16,393 bases of DNA. Origin: JAVJSU01 sp040219275. Lineage in GTDB: Bacteria > Chloroflexota > Anaerolineae > Aggregatilineales > Phototrophicaceae. Below the pieces are notes generated by a model, which was given only the letters and a program-made list of their open reading frames with translations, was not told the DNA's origin and ran no database searches. Location of the stretch: NCBI GenBank assembly GCA_040219275.1, contig JAVJSU010000050.1, positions 1 through 16,393 of the forward strand. The letters are read 5' to 3'. This document shows positions 1 through 7,889 of the stretch, piece by piece (the first letter of the stretch is position 1; every line of letters starts with the position of its first letter). The translations under genes and the position numbers were made by a program.

Positions 1-2
1 GG

Positions 3-206
3 ACTCACACCTATTATGTCGGTCATCAGCACAGCAAAGCCAGAGTTGGTGTCTTATTGGATGCTGAAAAGCGCATGTTTTATGTGCTTCACAAGGGACA
101 AATCATTCAGGAGCTGGAAATAGCTGATCTTATTGGTAAACTGATGGCATTTCAGAATTATTTGAAACGCATGTTAGAGGAAGCTCGCACCCAGAAAACC
201 AAGTAA
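3..206 (+). pseudogene. Transposase, C-terminal end (cut by window edge)
   Basis: An open frame runs from the window edge to a TAA stop, giving the last 67 residues of a protein. It contains THTYYVGHQHSKARVGVLLD followed by a basic, helical tail. This Y-Y-V-G...V-G-V-x-x-D pattern is the small beta-barrel tail that follows the catalytic domain in integrase-type (rve, IS481/IS3-like) transposases. The start and the catalytic DDE residues are outside the window, so I cannot say whether the element is intact. It marks the left flank of the catabolic cluster. The family call rests on recalled resemblance of a short tail and is only moderately safe. Confidence 0.55.
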
Positions 207-835
207 TTTATACCTCTATTTCCCCCGTCAACACCGTTCTAACACCCCTTGTTCGTCTGTGGTCACGATGTCACTACGTCATTTAAGGACACAACCGAGA
301 AAAACCATACAGTCGATGTCATAAAACAATTCACCTAGTTCTGGCAAGCTATATTTCACGCAAAAGGCGAGTTCTTCCGTTGATCCATTTCACGCTTGTA
401 GTGATTATTTGCGTAAGGTTGGGCGACACGATGGCGACATGAAACGTCGGCGCTACTTTTATGTCGGCAAGAGGCATGGCGTGCAGATTTTCGAGCCATA
501 CAATCCCATCACAAATGCACTAGAAACGTATCTCAATCAGCGATTGATATGGAGAGAATCGGATGAGCGGTTCGAGCAGGCGCGAATGAATTATAGATGC
601 GCTGTTCGGATTGAGGGCTAATACGCGGACAAAAAGTTTATGGACTATAGGGGTTAAACAAGATTTGTAAAAATTGGGATGCGGTGTCTCATTCCTTTAC
701 ACCGACTCCAGCGGACTCCAGTATAATCTCTGGGAGCAACTGTTACTCTATTTTCGCGAGAGTGGCTCATTTCCATATGGTCTCTAAGAGTAAAGACTAT
801 ACCAACTTACTCAGGCTCACGTTAATGTCATAATA
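207..835. other. Gene-poor stretch between transposase end and SnoaL operon
   Basis: About 630 bases hold only one doubtful 70-codon ORF (409-621, listed separately). In the frame of that ORF the sequence is open upstream back to a stop at 322-324. Another short frame (671-787) encodes about 38 residues and looks accidental. I see no tRNA, no clear terminator for the minus-strand operon that ends at 836, and no clean inverted repeat. The region reads like decayed insertion-sequence debris. Confidence 0.4.
409..621 (+). pseudogene. Doubtful 70-codon ORF, possible transposase remnant
   Basis: The ORF begins at TTG with no Shine-Dalgarno sequence and encodes 70 residues rich in Arg and Tyr, including RRRYFYVGKRHGVQIFEPYN. 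The Y-F-Y-V-G piece resembles the Y-Y-V-G motif in the transposase tail that ends at 206, so it may be a decayed second copy of a related element. The frame stays open for 28 further codons upstream without a good start. I see no catalytic residues and no domain. It may equally be a chance ORF. Confidence 0.25.
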
Positions 836-1849
836 TCACTCTTTTGAATTCAAGATTGATTCTGTGCGCTGAAGGACATCCAGCCCCTGTTGTTTTAGCC
901 AGTAGGGAATATCAATAAGTACCCAGTTTTCCACCAGTTTGTCGCCATCGCGTCGATAGACATCAACGACTTGCATTTCTGAATTCACATTTCCACCAGG
1001 TAGACCCAACCAACCACCAATCGGCGTGTTCGATAGATTGGGCCAGCCGAAGAAACAGGCAAAATTACCCTCAGCGAAACGACAGACATGCCCATGTCCC
1101 TTCTTATCGGCTAAATTACCGCGAAAAGGAAGCTGATGCTGTTCCTGATAGCGCGGAATCGTATAGGTTGCTCCCACACCGGCGGGACCATACCAGATCA
1201 TATCATCATGCCATGTTTTTTGTAATATTTCAGGCGGGCAATCCATTGAACCGCTTTCGTTCAGGGCTGTTAAGTCAGCAACCATCTCATGCACCAACGC
1301 TAATGTCTGAACACTCTGAGCTTCCGGTGCATCTTCAAAGAGCAATCCATCATGTGTGCGCGGACCTGGATAAGTGTAATAAACGCCAGTGGATGGAGGA
1401 AGTGGATATGCCCCCGCCTGTGCCATTAAACCAATAAGGTCAACAAAAAGCCCCGTCTCTGAAATTTTACCATCTTCAACACAGTGAAATTCTGCATAGC
1501 GAAGATTTGCAATTTTGCGTGTATGACGTATACTGAGCCAATCATGGTCAAATAAGCCCATAAAGTTGCCCATGCTCATGACCCATTGTTTACCATCGAT
1601 CTCGTTTGTACCGCCGATAAAAATGTCCTGCCGGCGTTGCATGTGCTTCAGTGATATCAGTAATGGAGACCAGAATTGGGTGGCAACAGCATCCGCACCA
1701 TATTGCTCACGGAACGGATAAACGCCACGCCAACGGTAACCTTCAGCGGTAAAAGATCGAATGACTTGCGCTACAGTTTCGGGTGTCGCTTTTTCCAGCG
1801 CATCAAAATAACTACGCACCACTGCTTTTGCTTCTTGATATTCGCTCAT
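836..1849 (-). CDS. Two-domain SnoaL-like (NTF2-fold) protein, distal copy
   Basis: A 337-residue protein with two SnoaL-like domains, roughly residues 1-150 and 180-337. The C-terminal domain has the clearest marks: WYGPAGVG (219-226), GGWLGLPGG (278-286), DVYRRDGDKLVENWVLIDIP (296-315). SnoaL-like proteins are small cyclases, isomerases or hydratases with a cone-shaped pocket and an Asp acid/base. I take the Asp of DVYR (296) as the likely equivalent; the matching N-terminal position has Glu (AEFHC, 119-123). An upstream in-frame ATG exists at 1888 but would overlap the previous gene. The ATG at 1849 is preceded by AGGA about 9 bases away and lies 16 bases after the previous stop. It is the last gene of the minus-strand operon and a paralogue of its neighbour, sharing the P-x-P-x-T-x-DG linker. 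The reaction is unknown. Confidence 0.85.
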   Translation of the reverse strand: MSEYQEAKAVVRSYFDALEKATPETVAQVIRSFTAEGYRWRGVYPFREQYGADAVATQFWSPLLISLKHMQRRQDIFIGGTNEIDGKQWVMSMGNFMGLFDHDWLSIRHTRKIANLRYAEFHCVEDGKISETGLFVDLIGLMAQAGAYPLPPSTGVYYTYPGPRTHDGLLFEDAPEAQSVQTLALVHEMVADLTALNESGSMDCPPEILQKTWHDDMIWYGPAGVGATYTIPRYQEQHQLPFRGNLADKKGHGHVCRFAEGNFACFFGWPNLSNTPIGGWLGLPGGNVNSEMQVVDVYRRDGDKLVENWVLIDIPYWLKQQGLDVLQRTESILNSKE

Positions 1850-1865
1850 TACACTGATTCCTAGT

Positions 1866-2882
1866 CTAATGCCGTTTTTGACGTGCATAAGTCATTTCAA
1901 GCATTCGGGCGAAAACATCCACGCCAATTTGATTGTACACATGAAGCAGATCCACGAGCACCCAATTTTCGCGGATTAATCCATTTTCACAACGCCAAAA
2001 ATCAAGACTTCGCATCGTGATTTTCTGATTAGATGGCGCAATACCAAGCCAGCCGTCGCCACTGATGGTCATGTGCATACCGGGCCACGCCGTAAAACCC
2101 ACGTAATCACCATCACCGAAAAATGCCCCATCACTCAGTACAGAAGCTCGATCAGGCATCGCATTCAAAAAGGGAATTTGATGCCAATTACGAAACCCCG
2201 CGATCCGGCGCATTGACCCGATGCCTGCGGGTCCGTACCAATTAAATTTTGGGTGCCAATAGGTATCGAGTGACATTGCCTCTACGCCCTGTGTTGAATT
2301 TTGCAAACCAGCCAACATCGCCCCTACAAGATGAACGCTGGCATCAGCATGGGCTTTGTCATAGGGTGCAATGAGGATGCCATCATTGGTGGCGGGCGCG
2401 GGCACAATCCAGTCAACGCCAAGACCGGGTGTCATTGCCCATGCGTTAGCTTGCATCATCACCTGTGGAATATCCCAGAGGGCTTGCATCTCTACAATTT
2501 TATTATCTTGCACACGAAAAAATTCATGATAGCGCATCGCAACAAGGTGTTGTGTGGGTGGAATATCGAGCCAGTGGTTTTCAAAGACTCCCATGTAATG
2601 CCCCGCACAGCCGACCCAATTGTGACCATTCACTTCACCCGCCATCATGATAAAATCACGACGCTCTAAATCAGGAATGGCAGTAATGAGTGGCACATAT
2701 GCCTGCTCGAACAGCCCCTCTGCGCCATCTAAATCTTCTAGCGGATGGGCTAAATGGATGATACTATCCGCCGAGAAAAGTGTGCCTAATTGATCTTTTA
2801 GGTTGTGCACATCGCAATCGTAAAGCGCCGCCCTGAACTTATTAAGTAACGCTTTATTCTGTTGATGAATCAATGTCGTCAT
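1866..2882 (-). CDS. Two-domain SnoaL-like (NTF2-fold) protein
   Basis: A 338-residue protein with two SnoaL-like domains (about 5-150 and 180-335) joined by a linker containing PAPATNDG (161-168). The C-terminal domain carries WYGPAGIG (215-222), DGWLGIAPS (276-284) and DFWRCENGLIRENWVLVDLL (294-313), the family's usual end pattern. The N-terminal copy has HEFFRVQDNKIVE (119-131), with Glu where the C-terminal copy has Asp. The start overlaps the end of the preceding single-domain SnoaL gene by 29 bases. No strong Shine-Dalgarno sequence is visible, so translation is probably coupled. It is cytoplasmic, with no signal peptide. It is a close relative of the gene that follows it. The substrate is unknown; the link to the sugar-type importer is by position only. 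Confidence 0.85.
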   Translation of the reverse strand: MTTLIHQQNKALLNKFRAALYDCDVHNLKDQLGTLFSADSIIHLAHPLEDLDGAEGLFEQAYVPLITAIPDLERRDFIMMAGEVNGHNWVGCAGHYMGVFENHWLDIPPTQHLVAMRYHEFFRVQDNKIVEMQALWDIPQVMMQANAWAMTPGLGVDWIVPAPATNDGILIAPYDKAHADASVHLVGAMLAGLQNSTQGVEAMSLDTYWHPKFNWYGPAGIGSMRRIAGFRNWHQIPFLNAMPDRASVLSDGAFFGDGDYVGFTAWPGMHMTISGDGWLGIAPSNQKITMRSLDFWRCENGLIRENWVLVDLLHVYNQIGVDVFARMLEMTYARQKRH

Positions 2883-3378
2883 GTGTATTTTCTACAGTCT
2901 CAAAAAATTCGGGTGCTTTAGAACCGATGAATGCCAGCACTTTTTTGACATCGTATCCGGCTTGCTCAAGCACACCCAGAATATCAATCAGTACCCAGTT
3001 TTCGGCGAGCTTGCGTTCACCACCACGTTCTTCAACGCGCCAAAAATCCATATAGCGCATTTTGATTTGCTCGCCAGTTGCCGGAAGACCGAGCCAATCC
3101 TCAGCAAAGGTCATCGTCTGATAACCTGTAGCGGCAACCCAATCACCTTCAGCGATACGCACAATATCTTTAGCATGTTTATCGGGGAAGGCATGAATAA
3201 AGGGTTTCCGATAAATCATCTCAAATTCGTCAACACCGTTCATCGTGCCGATTCCCGCAGGGCCATCCCAGACCATATTCTCAAACCAGTAATCAAGCAT
3301 GAGACCATGAATATTCTTGTTCATAGCCGCATACATATCATCAATGAGTTGTTTGTTTTTCTCAGATTCTTCGTTCAT
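2854..3378 (-). CDS. Single-domain SnoaL-like (NTF2-fold) protein
   Basis: A 174-residue, single-domain SnoaL-like protein, near the usual family length plus an acidic tail (about 155-174). Family marks are MVWDGPAGIGT (35-45), EDWLGLPATGEQIKMRYMDFW (93-113) with the likely acid/base Asp at 111, and ENWVLIDILGVLEQAGYDV (126-144). The ATG is preceded by AAAGG, which lies inside the last codons of the upstream permease; only 6 bases separate that stop from this start. The position directly behind the permeases ties it to the imported compound. Its single domain aligns with the C-terminal domains of the two following genes, so those may have arisen by duplication and fusion. The function is inferred as cyclase, isomerase or hydratase. 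Confidence 0.85.
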   Translation of the reverse strand: MNEESEKNKQLIDDMYAAMNKNIHGLMLDYWFENMVWDGPAGIGTMNGVDEFEMIYRKPFIHAFPDKHAKDIVRIAEGDWVAATGYQTMTFAEDWLGLPATGEQIKMRYMDFWRVEERGGERKLAENWVLIDILGVLEQAGYDVKKVLAFIGSKAPEFFETVENTHDDIDSSTE

Positions 3379-3384
3379 AAATTG

Positions 3385-4395
3385 TTAACCTTTGACTGCT
3401 CCCGCTGTAAGACCTTTTACGAGATTTTTCTGGAAGAACAGGATAACCAGCATAATTGGAATGGTTGCCGAAACTGCCGATGCCGCGGCTAAAGTCAGGT
3501 GGCGCGGGTCTTCACCGCCTGTAAAGCGAGAGATCGCCACAGGTAGTGTCCAGTTCGATTGTGTCAGCAAACGTACCAGCAAGAATTCGTTATATGCCAG
3601 CAACAGCGAGAACAGGGCTGTTGAGATGATACCGGGCCAGACAATTGGCACGATAACACGTACAAAGGACACTAACCGATTTGCACCATCGACCATGGCT
3701 GATTCTTCAAGTTCTTTGGGTACTTCCATGAAGAAACTACGTAGCATCCAGATTGTGAAGGGCTGATTCACAGCGACTAGCGTAATAATCACGAGAAAGT
3801 GTGTATCAGTCAGCCCGGTTATCGAACCAATGTAAAAATACGGTAGGATGAAGGCCAGGCGTGGCAGTGCACGAAAAGCGAGTGCCGCAATCAATATGAT
3901 TACACCGACATAGCCCGCATACCGTGCCAACCCATAACCTGCCAGACAACCAATGCTAATTGACACCACAATCGTTCCGACGGTCACAATGATGGTGTTG
4001 ATAAAATAGTCATAAAATTGCGAAACATCAACAACTTGCGGGATAATCCACAAGAGAAACATAAACCCTAACCCTACACTTGCGTAAACTAGCCAATCCG
4101 GGAGGGGAATATACCGTGCAAAGAGCAAGGCACAAATGAGCAGAACCACTGCCAATAGCAAGAAGAATGCAATGGTCGCCCCTCCTGATTCGGGGATAGA
4201 GCGTAACCACACCTCTCGATAATTCTCCCATGTGGGTTCAAATCCCCAGAATAAAGGTGTACGCGAATTGGCATCGCGGAAGGTCTTGAAGGATTGCAAT
4301 GTTGTCCACAAAAACGGAAAAGCACTATAAATTGCAAATACGATCAAAACGACATGAATAGCAATTCGTCCGTACGGGTTTCTAATTTTATCCAT
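3385..4395 (-). CDS. CUT1-type ABC sugar permease (MalG-like) with extra segment
   Basis: Inner-membrane permease of a carbohydrate-type ABC importer. The EAA loop that docks the ATPase is clear at 228-250 (ELEESAMVDGAN...VIVP). It is the MalG-like partner: the first membrane segment is at about 11-33, followed by a W-x-N-Y motif (56-59), and the protein ends in a short basic tail. At 336 residues it is longer than the usual 270-300. The excess lies between residues about 64 and 127 and contains two additional strongly hydrophobic stretches (72-93 and 101-121), an unusual insertion for the first periplasmic loop. The start follows GGAG by 8 bases and sits 2 bases after the upstream permease stop, so the two are co-translated. 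No ATPase gene is nearby. Confidence 0.93.
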   Translation of the reverse strand: MDKIRNPYGRIAIHVVLIVFAIYSAFPFLWTTLQSFKTFRDANSRTPLFWGFEPTWENYREVWLRSIPESGGATIAFFLLLAVVLLICALLFARYIPLPDWLVYASVGLGFMFLLWIIPQVVDVSQFYDYFINTIIVTVGTIVVSISIGCLAGYGLARYAGYVGVIILIAALAFRALPRLAFILPYFYIGSITGLTDTHFLVIITLVAVNQPFTIWMLRSFFMEVPKELEESAMVDGANRLVSFVRVIVPIVWPGIISTALFSLLLAYNEFLLVRLLTQSNWTLPVAISRFTGGEDPRHLTLAAASAVSATIPIMLVILFFQKNLVKGLTAGAVKG

Positions 4396-4397
4396 GA

Positions 4398-5264
4398 TTA
4401 ACGCTCCGCAATCTGTCCCTTGTACGATATATACAGATTTGGTATCAACACAATCAAGATGCCGATCACCGTAATGACAGCCATCGCGTTCGCTTTACCA
4501 AGGTTTTGTACTAGCGTTGCTTGCTGGAAAGTATACGTCATGACCGTATTCGCACGATAAATCGGGTTGAGTTGGTCACTGAGGACAAAAACACTGTCGA
4601 AGACACGGTAAGCGTCCATAATGGTAAACAATAAAATGAACAAAGTTAGAGAATTAACATGTGGAATAACAATATGACGTATTTTTCGATGCCATGAAGC
4701 ACCATCAATAGAAGCCGCTTCAATCAAGTCAGCTGGCAATGTTTGCAAACCTGCAAAATATACAACCAGTGTAAATGGTGTAATGTACCAGACCCCGTAT
4801 GAGATAATCAGCAATTTTACAAAAAGCTCGGTTGGGCGAAAGCGAGCCTCAAAAATCTCTTGATATAAATAAGTTAGTGGGCCCGATGCTTCAAAAAGTT
4901 GCTTAAACATTAATGAACCCACAATCGGCACAATAATGAATGGTAGCAAAAATATCGAAAGGTAAATTCCTCGTGTGACGATAGAAACTTGATCGAGAAT
5001 CAGTGCCATCACAAATCCCAGAATAATCACCAGAGGGACAACAACAATAATGTAAATCGCCGTGAATTCGAAGGCACGCCAAAACTGTTCATCCTGCAAC
5101 ACATCCGTGTAATTTCCCAACCCGATGAATTCTGGATTGGTAACGTTCTGGAAATTCAAGCGTGTCATACCCAGATAAATTGCCATCAATAGTGGAATGA
5201 GCATTAACAGTGTCATAATAATGATACTTGGTGAAGCAAATGCAAAAAATGTTCCACGTTTCAT
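4398..5264 (-). CDS. CUT1-type ABC sugar permease (MalF-like)
   Basis: A 288-residue inner-membrane permease with about six hydrophobic segments (about 7-31, 66-90, 98-120, 149-171, 204-218, 260-280). The EAA cytoplasmic loop is at 179-201 (DLIEAASIDGASW...IVIP), with the expected EAA-x3-G spacing. Together with the adjacent MalG-like gene it forms the translocation pore for a carbohydrate-like solute delivered by the substrate-binding protein encoded upstream. The ATG is preceded by GAGG at good spacing. A 92-base gap with a hairpin separates it from the substrate-binding-protein gene. The order binding protein, MalF-like, MalG-like is standard for this transporter family. The substrate cannot be predicted from the permease. 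Confidence 0.93.
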   Translation of the reverse strand: MKRGTFFAFASPSIIIMTLLMLIPLLMAIYLGMTRLNFQNVTNPEFIGLGNYTDVLQDEQFWRAFEFTAIYIIVVVPLVIILGFVMALILDQVSIVTRGIYLSIFLLPFIIVPIVGSLMFKQLFEASGPLTYLYQEIFEARFRPTELFVKLLIISYGVWYITPFTLVVYFAGLQTLPADLIEAASIDGASWHRKIRHIVIPHVNSLTLFILLFTIMDAYRVFDSVFVLSDQLNPIYRANTVMTYTFQQATLVQNLGKANAMAVITVIGILIVLIPNLYISYKGQIAER

Positions 5265-5305
5265 AATAGCCTCTTAGATTTTTAGGATGGGGCGTGTATG
5301 ACAGC

Positions 5306-5329
5306 AGGAGTCCACGGCAATGGACTCCT
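5306..5329 (-). promoter_or_regulatory. Intercistronic hairpin between binding protein and permease genes
   Basis: A perfect 9-bp stem (AGGAGTCCA/TGGACTCCT) with a 6-base loop lies between the substrate-binding-protein stop (5357) and the permease start (5264). No T-run follows in the direction of transcription, so it is unlikely to be an intrinsic terminator. In malE-malF and many similar operons such hairpins protect the upstream mRNA and let the binding protein be made in excess of the membrane parts. That role is inferred here from position. Confidence 0.55.
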
Positions 5330-5356
5330 ACTACAAGTGATAAAGCGGGATATGCC

Positions 5357-6649
5357 TTATCCGTCGATATAACCTTGTGCAGTTGCTTCTTCAATATAGG
5401 CGGCGGCGGCGGCATCGAGTGCTTCCTGCGGTGTCATGTCACCAGTGCCAACAAGTGGCAAGAATTCACCCAGTTTTGCCCGCACGATAGCGATTGCCGG
5501 ATGCTTGTCATAGATACCAATACCTTCTGCTACTGTAATCCCCGCTGCCTCAAGATATGGACCACCGAATCCCGATGAAGACAGGCGGGTTACCTGACCA
5601 ACAGCTGCCGCCCGTTGTTGGCTTTCTTCATCGGCTACTTCCATGATAATCTGGAAAATCAATTCGATATCATTGGTCGTTGTTGCTGGAATGGCATAAT
5701 AATCATTCCAGGCAGAACCTGCACGCGGACTATCTTCCGTTACACGCGGTGCAGGTGCATAGGCAATGACATCAGCAAGGTCGGTACGTTCAGAATCGCT
5801 CATATTCGCCGCACGGCTCGCCCACATATTGGTTGCTGGCAGTGTACCCAGTTGCATAGCGACTTCCTGAGCGTTGAGATCGAAGGTGTAACCGAACTCA
5901 CCCATACAGGCGTTCGCCACATCGAGAAGGAGTTCTACCGCTTGAACGCCTTCTTCACCGTTGAATGCAGGCGTGAGGTCTTCATTTAAGAAGTCGCCAC
6001 CAAAGGCACGCAGGAATTGGAAGAATTCAATTTCCCATGCCCAGCCAGCAGATAGGTTAATCGTGAAAGGTGCATCATAGTCACGATTATCGAGACCAAT
6101 AGTATTGCAGGCTTCAATCACATCGCCATAGGTTTCGGGTACTTCAATACCGAATTCGTCAAAAATATCTTGACGGTAGATAAGGTGCAGGGTATTGCTG
6201 ACAATGGGCACACCATAAATTTGACCATCAACGGTTACACCCTCCCATGCCACCTGCGGGATATCACTTAGATTGTACTCATCCCAATATTGTTCAACCA
6301 GGTCATTGAGTGGTGTCAGCCAGCCAGCCCCACCCCATTCACCAACCTGAGCATTGGAGAGGTGTACGATGTCATATGGTGAGTCTCCACCTGTTGAGAG
6401 TGCCAAACGTACCTGCTCCTGAGCATCTGCTGATGCCAGCAATTGGGTGTTGATTGTGAGGTTTTCAACGTCATTACACAGTTCAAGTTCTGCCGCATAA
6501 AAATCAGTGATGGGGAAAGACCAACCAATCATGTTGATTTCAGATGACTCCGCTGGAGCATCCACATTACAACTATTACTTTCCTGTGCCATGCCGGGAA
6601 CGCCAACAATCAGCATAAGGATTGCGAGAACGAAGATCATTTTTTTCAT
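5357..6649 (-). CDS. Sugar-type ABC extracellular substrate-binding protein
   Basis: A 430-residue secreted solute-binding protein of the carbohydrate (family 1, MalE-like) class. Residues 1-21 form a Sec signal peptide (MKK, a hydrophobic core, then GMA before QE), predicted to be cut by signal peptidase I. There is no lipobox Cys at the cleavage site, so it is not an obvious lipoprotein. Typical marks are the early hydrophobic WSF region (about 43-45), YDIVHLSNAQVGEW (92-105), GQIYGVPIVSNTLHLIYRQD (137-156) and an alanine-rich end. The RBS AAAGG lies about 7 bases before the ATG. It is first of the importer genes, followed by a hairpin and two permeases. The ligand is unknown, probably carbohydrate-like by family. 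Confidence 0.93.
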   Translation of the reverse strand: MKKMIFVLAILMLIVGVPGMAQESNSCNVDAPAESSEINMIGWSFPITDFYAAELELCNDVENLTINTQLLASADAQEQVRLALSTGGDSPYDIVHLSNAQVGEWGGAGWLTPLNDLVEQYWDEYNLSDIPQVAWEGVTVDGQIYGVPIVSNTLHLIYRQDIFDEFGIEVPETYGDVIEACNTIGLDNRDYDAPFTINLSAGWAWEIEFFQFLRAFGGDFLNEDLTPAFNGEEGVQAVELLLDVANACMGEFGYTFDLNAQEVAMQLGTLPATNMWASRAANMSDSERTDLADVIAYAPAPRVTEDSPRAGSAWNDYYAIPATTTNDIELIFQIIMEVADEESQQRAAAVGQVTRLSSSGFGGPYLEAAGITVAEGIGIYDKHPAIAIVRAKLGEFLPLVGTGDMTPQEALDAAAAAYIEEATAQGYIDG

Positions 6650-6681
6650 CTTATTACCTTTCTTAGAAAATCAATGACGTT

Positions 6682-6718
6682 ATTAAAAAGGTGCGTCCTT
6701 GAGGAACAATCACCACCT
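6682..6718 (-). terminator. Possible weak terminator or attenuator before the importer genes
   Basis: In transcription direction, AGGTG pairs with CACCT, enclosing a small TCC/GGA stem, and the 3' arm runs straight into five T residues. It lies between the SnoaL gene ending at 6740 and the binding-protein start at 6649. The stem has an asymmetric internal loop (8 and 2 bases), so it may be only a partial terminator. If it works, it would let the SnoaL gene and the importer be expressed at different levels. Confidence 0.35.
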
Positions 6719-6739
6719 CTTCCAACTATAATGACCTTA

Positions 6740-7831
6740 TCAAGTGGGACGGTGAATTTGCTTGAGTAACACAAACTCGTCGAATAACGTCCATTCATTT
6801 TGAATTTTGCTGTCCTTGATAAGATGTTGACTGATGCCAAGTATGTTGATCCGGTTACCGGTAGGTTCTCCATAGATGCCATACCCGGTATGTGTGCCTG
6901 TCATGCGCCAGCGAGTCGCGGTACGATAACCCACTTGCTCATCACCAACACAACAAAAATGCTCTACGGTCACGGCTAAATCAGGGAAGGGCGCAAGTAA
7001 AGACAACACATACGCCTGATAATCATTGTGTCCGTGCAGACGACGCATTGATGCACCCTCAAAGGTCATCGTCGTAGCATAAAACTCACGCACTTTATTC
7101 AGTAAGCGCCAATTCCAGATTTCATGAATGGCACGCCTGACGAAATTTTCCGGCTCAAACGTTTGGCTTGCCTCAATTAAAGGGGGAGGCAGTTGACCGA
7201 TACCACGCTCAATATCGCCATCCACCTGCATATCAAGCCCGTTTGATCGCTCTTTACGCGCTATGTCTTTAGCAGTCTTAACCGGGTCTAATCCTAATTG
7301 GTGGACGAGCGTCAATTCATCCCGAACCAACCACTCTTCTACAATCATGTTGCGCTTCACCACACAATCCGCAATCGCACGATATTCCACTTTTTTGCCG
7401 GTTGGCGGACCATATGCAGACCAACCTCGATTCGTGCCTGAATGCGTTAACCGATGTGAAGAATAAAACCCGACCACGTCATCTCCCCCCCAGATGACTT
7501 CATCACCGTACAGGCGACGATCTGGATAGGCGGCTAGGGTTGCAATCGTGCCAGCGAGTACCGCATCCCGCCCGTGAATCGTTTGACCGGAGGTATGAAT
7601 CTCAATCGTGTTGGCATAATAGTCATAGAGTTTGCCAATCGCTTTTTCTTCCCAGATTTCATGGGTAATGCGGATGATATAATCGACAATATCGGCAAAC
7701 TTTGGATCAAACCCGTCCATTGAGTGCAGGCGTTTACCGTTAGCATCAGCCATAAACTGAATATCAACGCTGTTCTGTAGCATAATCGGGTGGTGTGGAT
7801 TGTTGCTTTTTTTCTCGTTCACATCACTCAT
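6740..7831 (-). CDS. Two-domain SnoaL-like (NTF2-fold) protein, leading copy
   Basis: A 363-residue protein with two SnoaL-like domains, about 45-182 and 226-360, and no signal peptide. The N-terminal copy shows GYSAYGPP-like GWSAYGPPTGKKVEY (136-150) and VEEWLVRDELTLVHQLGLDP (164-183). The C-terminal copy shows GYGIYGEPTGNRINI (316-330) and NEWTLFDEFVLLKQI (345-359). The position I take as the acid/base Asp is Asp155 in the first copy but Ser334 in the second, so the second may be non-catalytic. It is more distant from the other three SnoaL genes, which have the WYGPAG motif. The start follows a GAGGGGA Shine-Dalgarno sequence. It is the first gene of the minus-strand operon, placed right after a LacI-type operator, so it is likely induced with the importer. 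The reaction is unknown. Confidence 0.85.
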   Translation of the reverse strand: MSDVNEKKSNNPHHPIMLQNSVDIQFMADANGKRLHSMDGFDPKFADIVDYIIRITHEIWEEKAIGKLYDYYANTIEIHTSGQTIHGRDAVLAGTIATLAAYPDRRLYGDEVIWGGDDVVGFYSSHRLTHSGTNRGWSAYGPPTGKKVEYRAIADCVVKRNMIVEEWLVRDELTLVHQLGLDPVKTAKDIARKERSNGLDMQVDGDIERGIGQLPPPLIEASQTFEPENFVRRAIHEIWNWRLLNKVREFYATTMTFEGASMRRLHGHNDYQAYVLSLLAPFPDLAVTVEHFCCVGDEQVGYRTATRWRMTGTHTGYGIYGEPTGNRINILGISQHLIKDSKIQNEWTLFDEFVLLKQIHRPT

Positions 7832-7860
7832 GAGTATCCCCTCATCTCATACTTTGTATC

Positions 7861-7878
7861 TCCGAAAACGATTTCGGA
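7861..7878. promoter_or_regulatory. LacI-family operator, type B, before SnoaL/ABC operon
   Basis: CCGAAAACGATTTCGG with flanking T/A is an 18-bp near-perfect palindrome with a central CG, the form typical of LacI-family operators. Only one symmetric pair mismatches. It lies 30 bases before the leading SnoaL start and about 5-22 bases downstream of the transcription start expected from the promoter candidate at 7890-7919, where a bound repressor would block transcription. A second copy matching at 13 of 16 core positions is at 8974-8989. Confidence 0.7.
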
Positions 7879-7889
7879 ACGTGCCAAAA

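Noticed and set aside
671..787. Short open frame of about 38 codons with a protein-like composition
   Set aside because: No start codon, no Shine-Dalgarno sequence and too short to distinguish from chance.
1850..1888. Longer start for the distal SnoaL gene at ATG 1888
   Set aside because: It overlaps the preceding gene. The ATG at 1849 has AGGA at good spacing and the family start MSEYQEAK fits.
5306..5329. Reading the intercistronic hairpin as an intrinsic terminator
   Set aside because: No T-run follows the stem in the transcription direction and the permease genes follow in the same operon.
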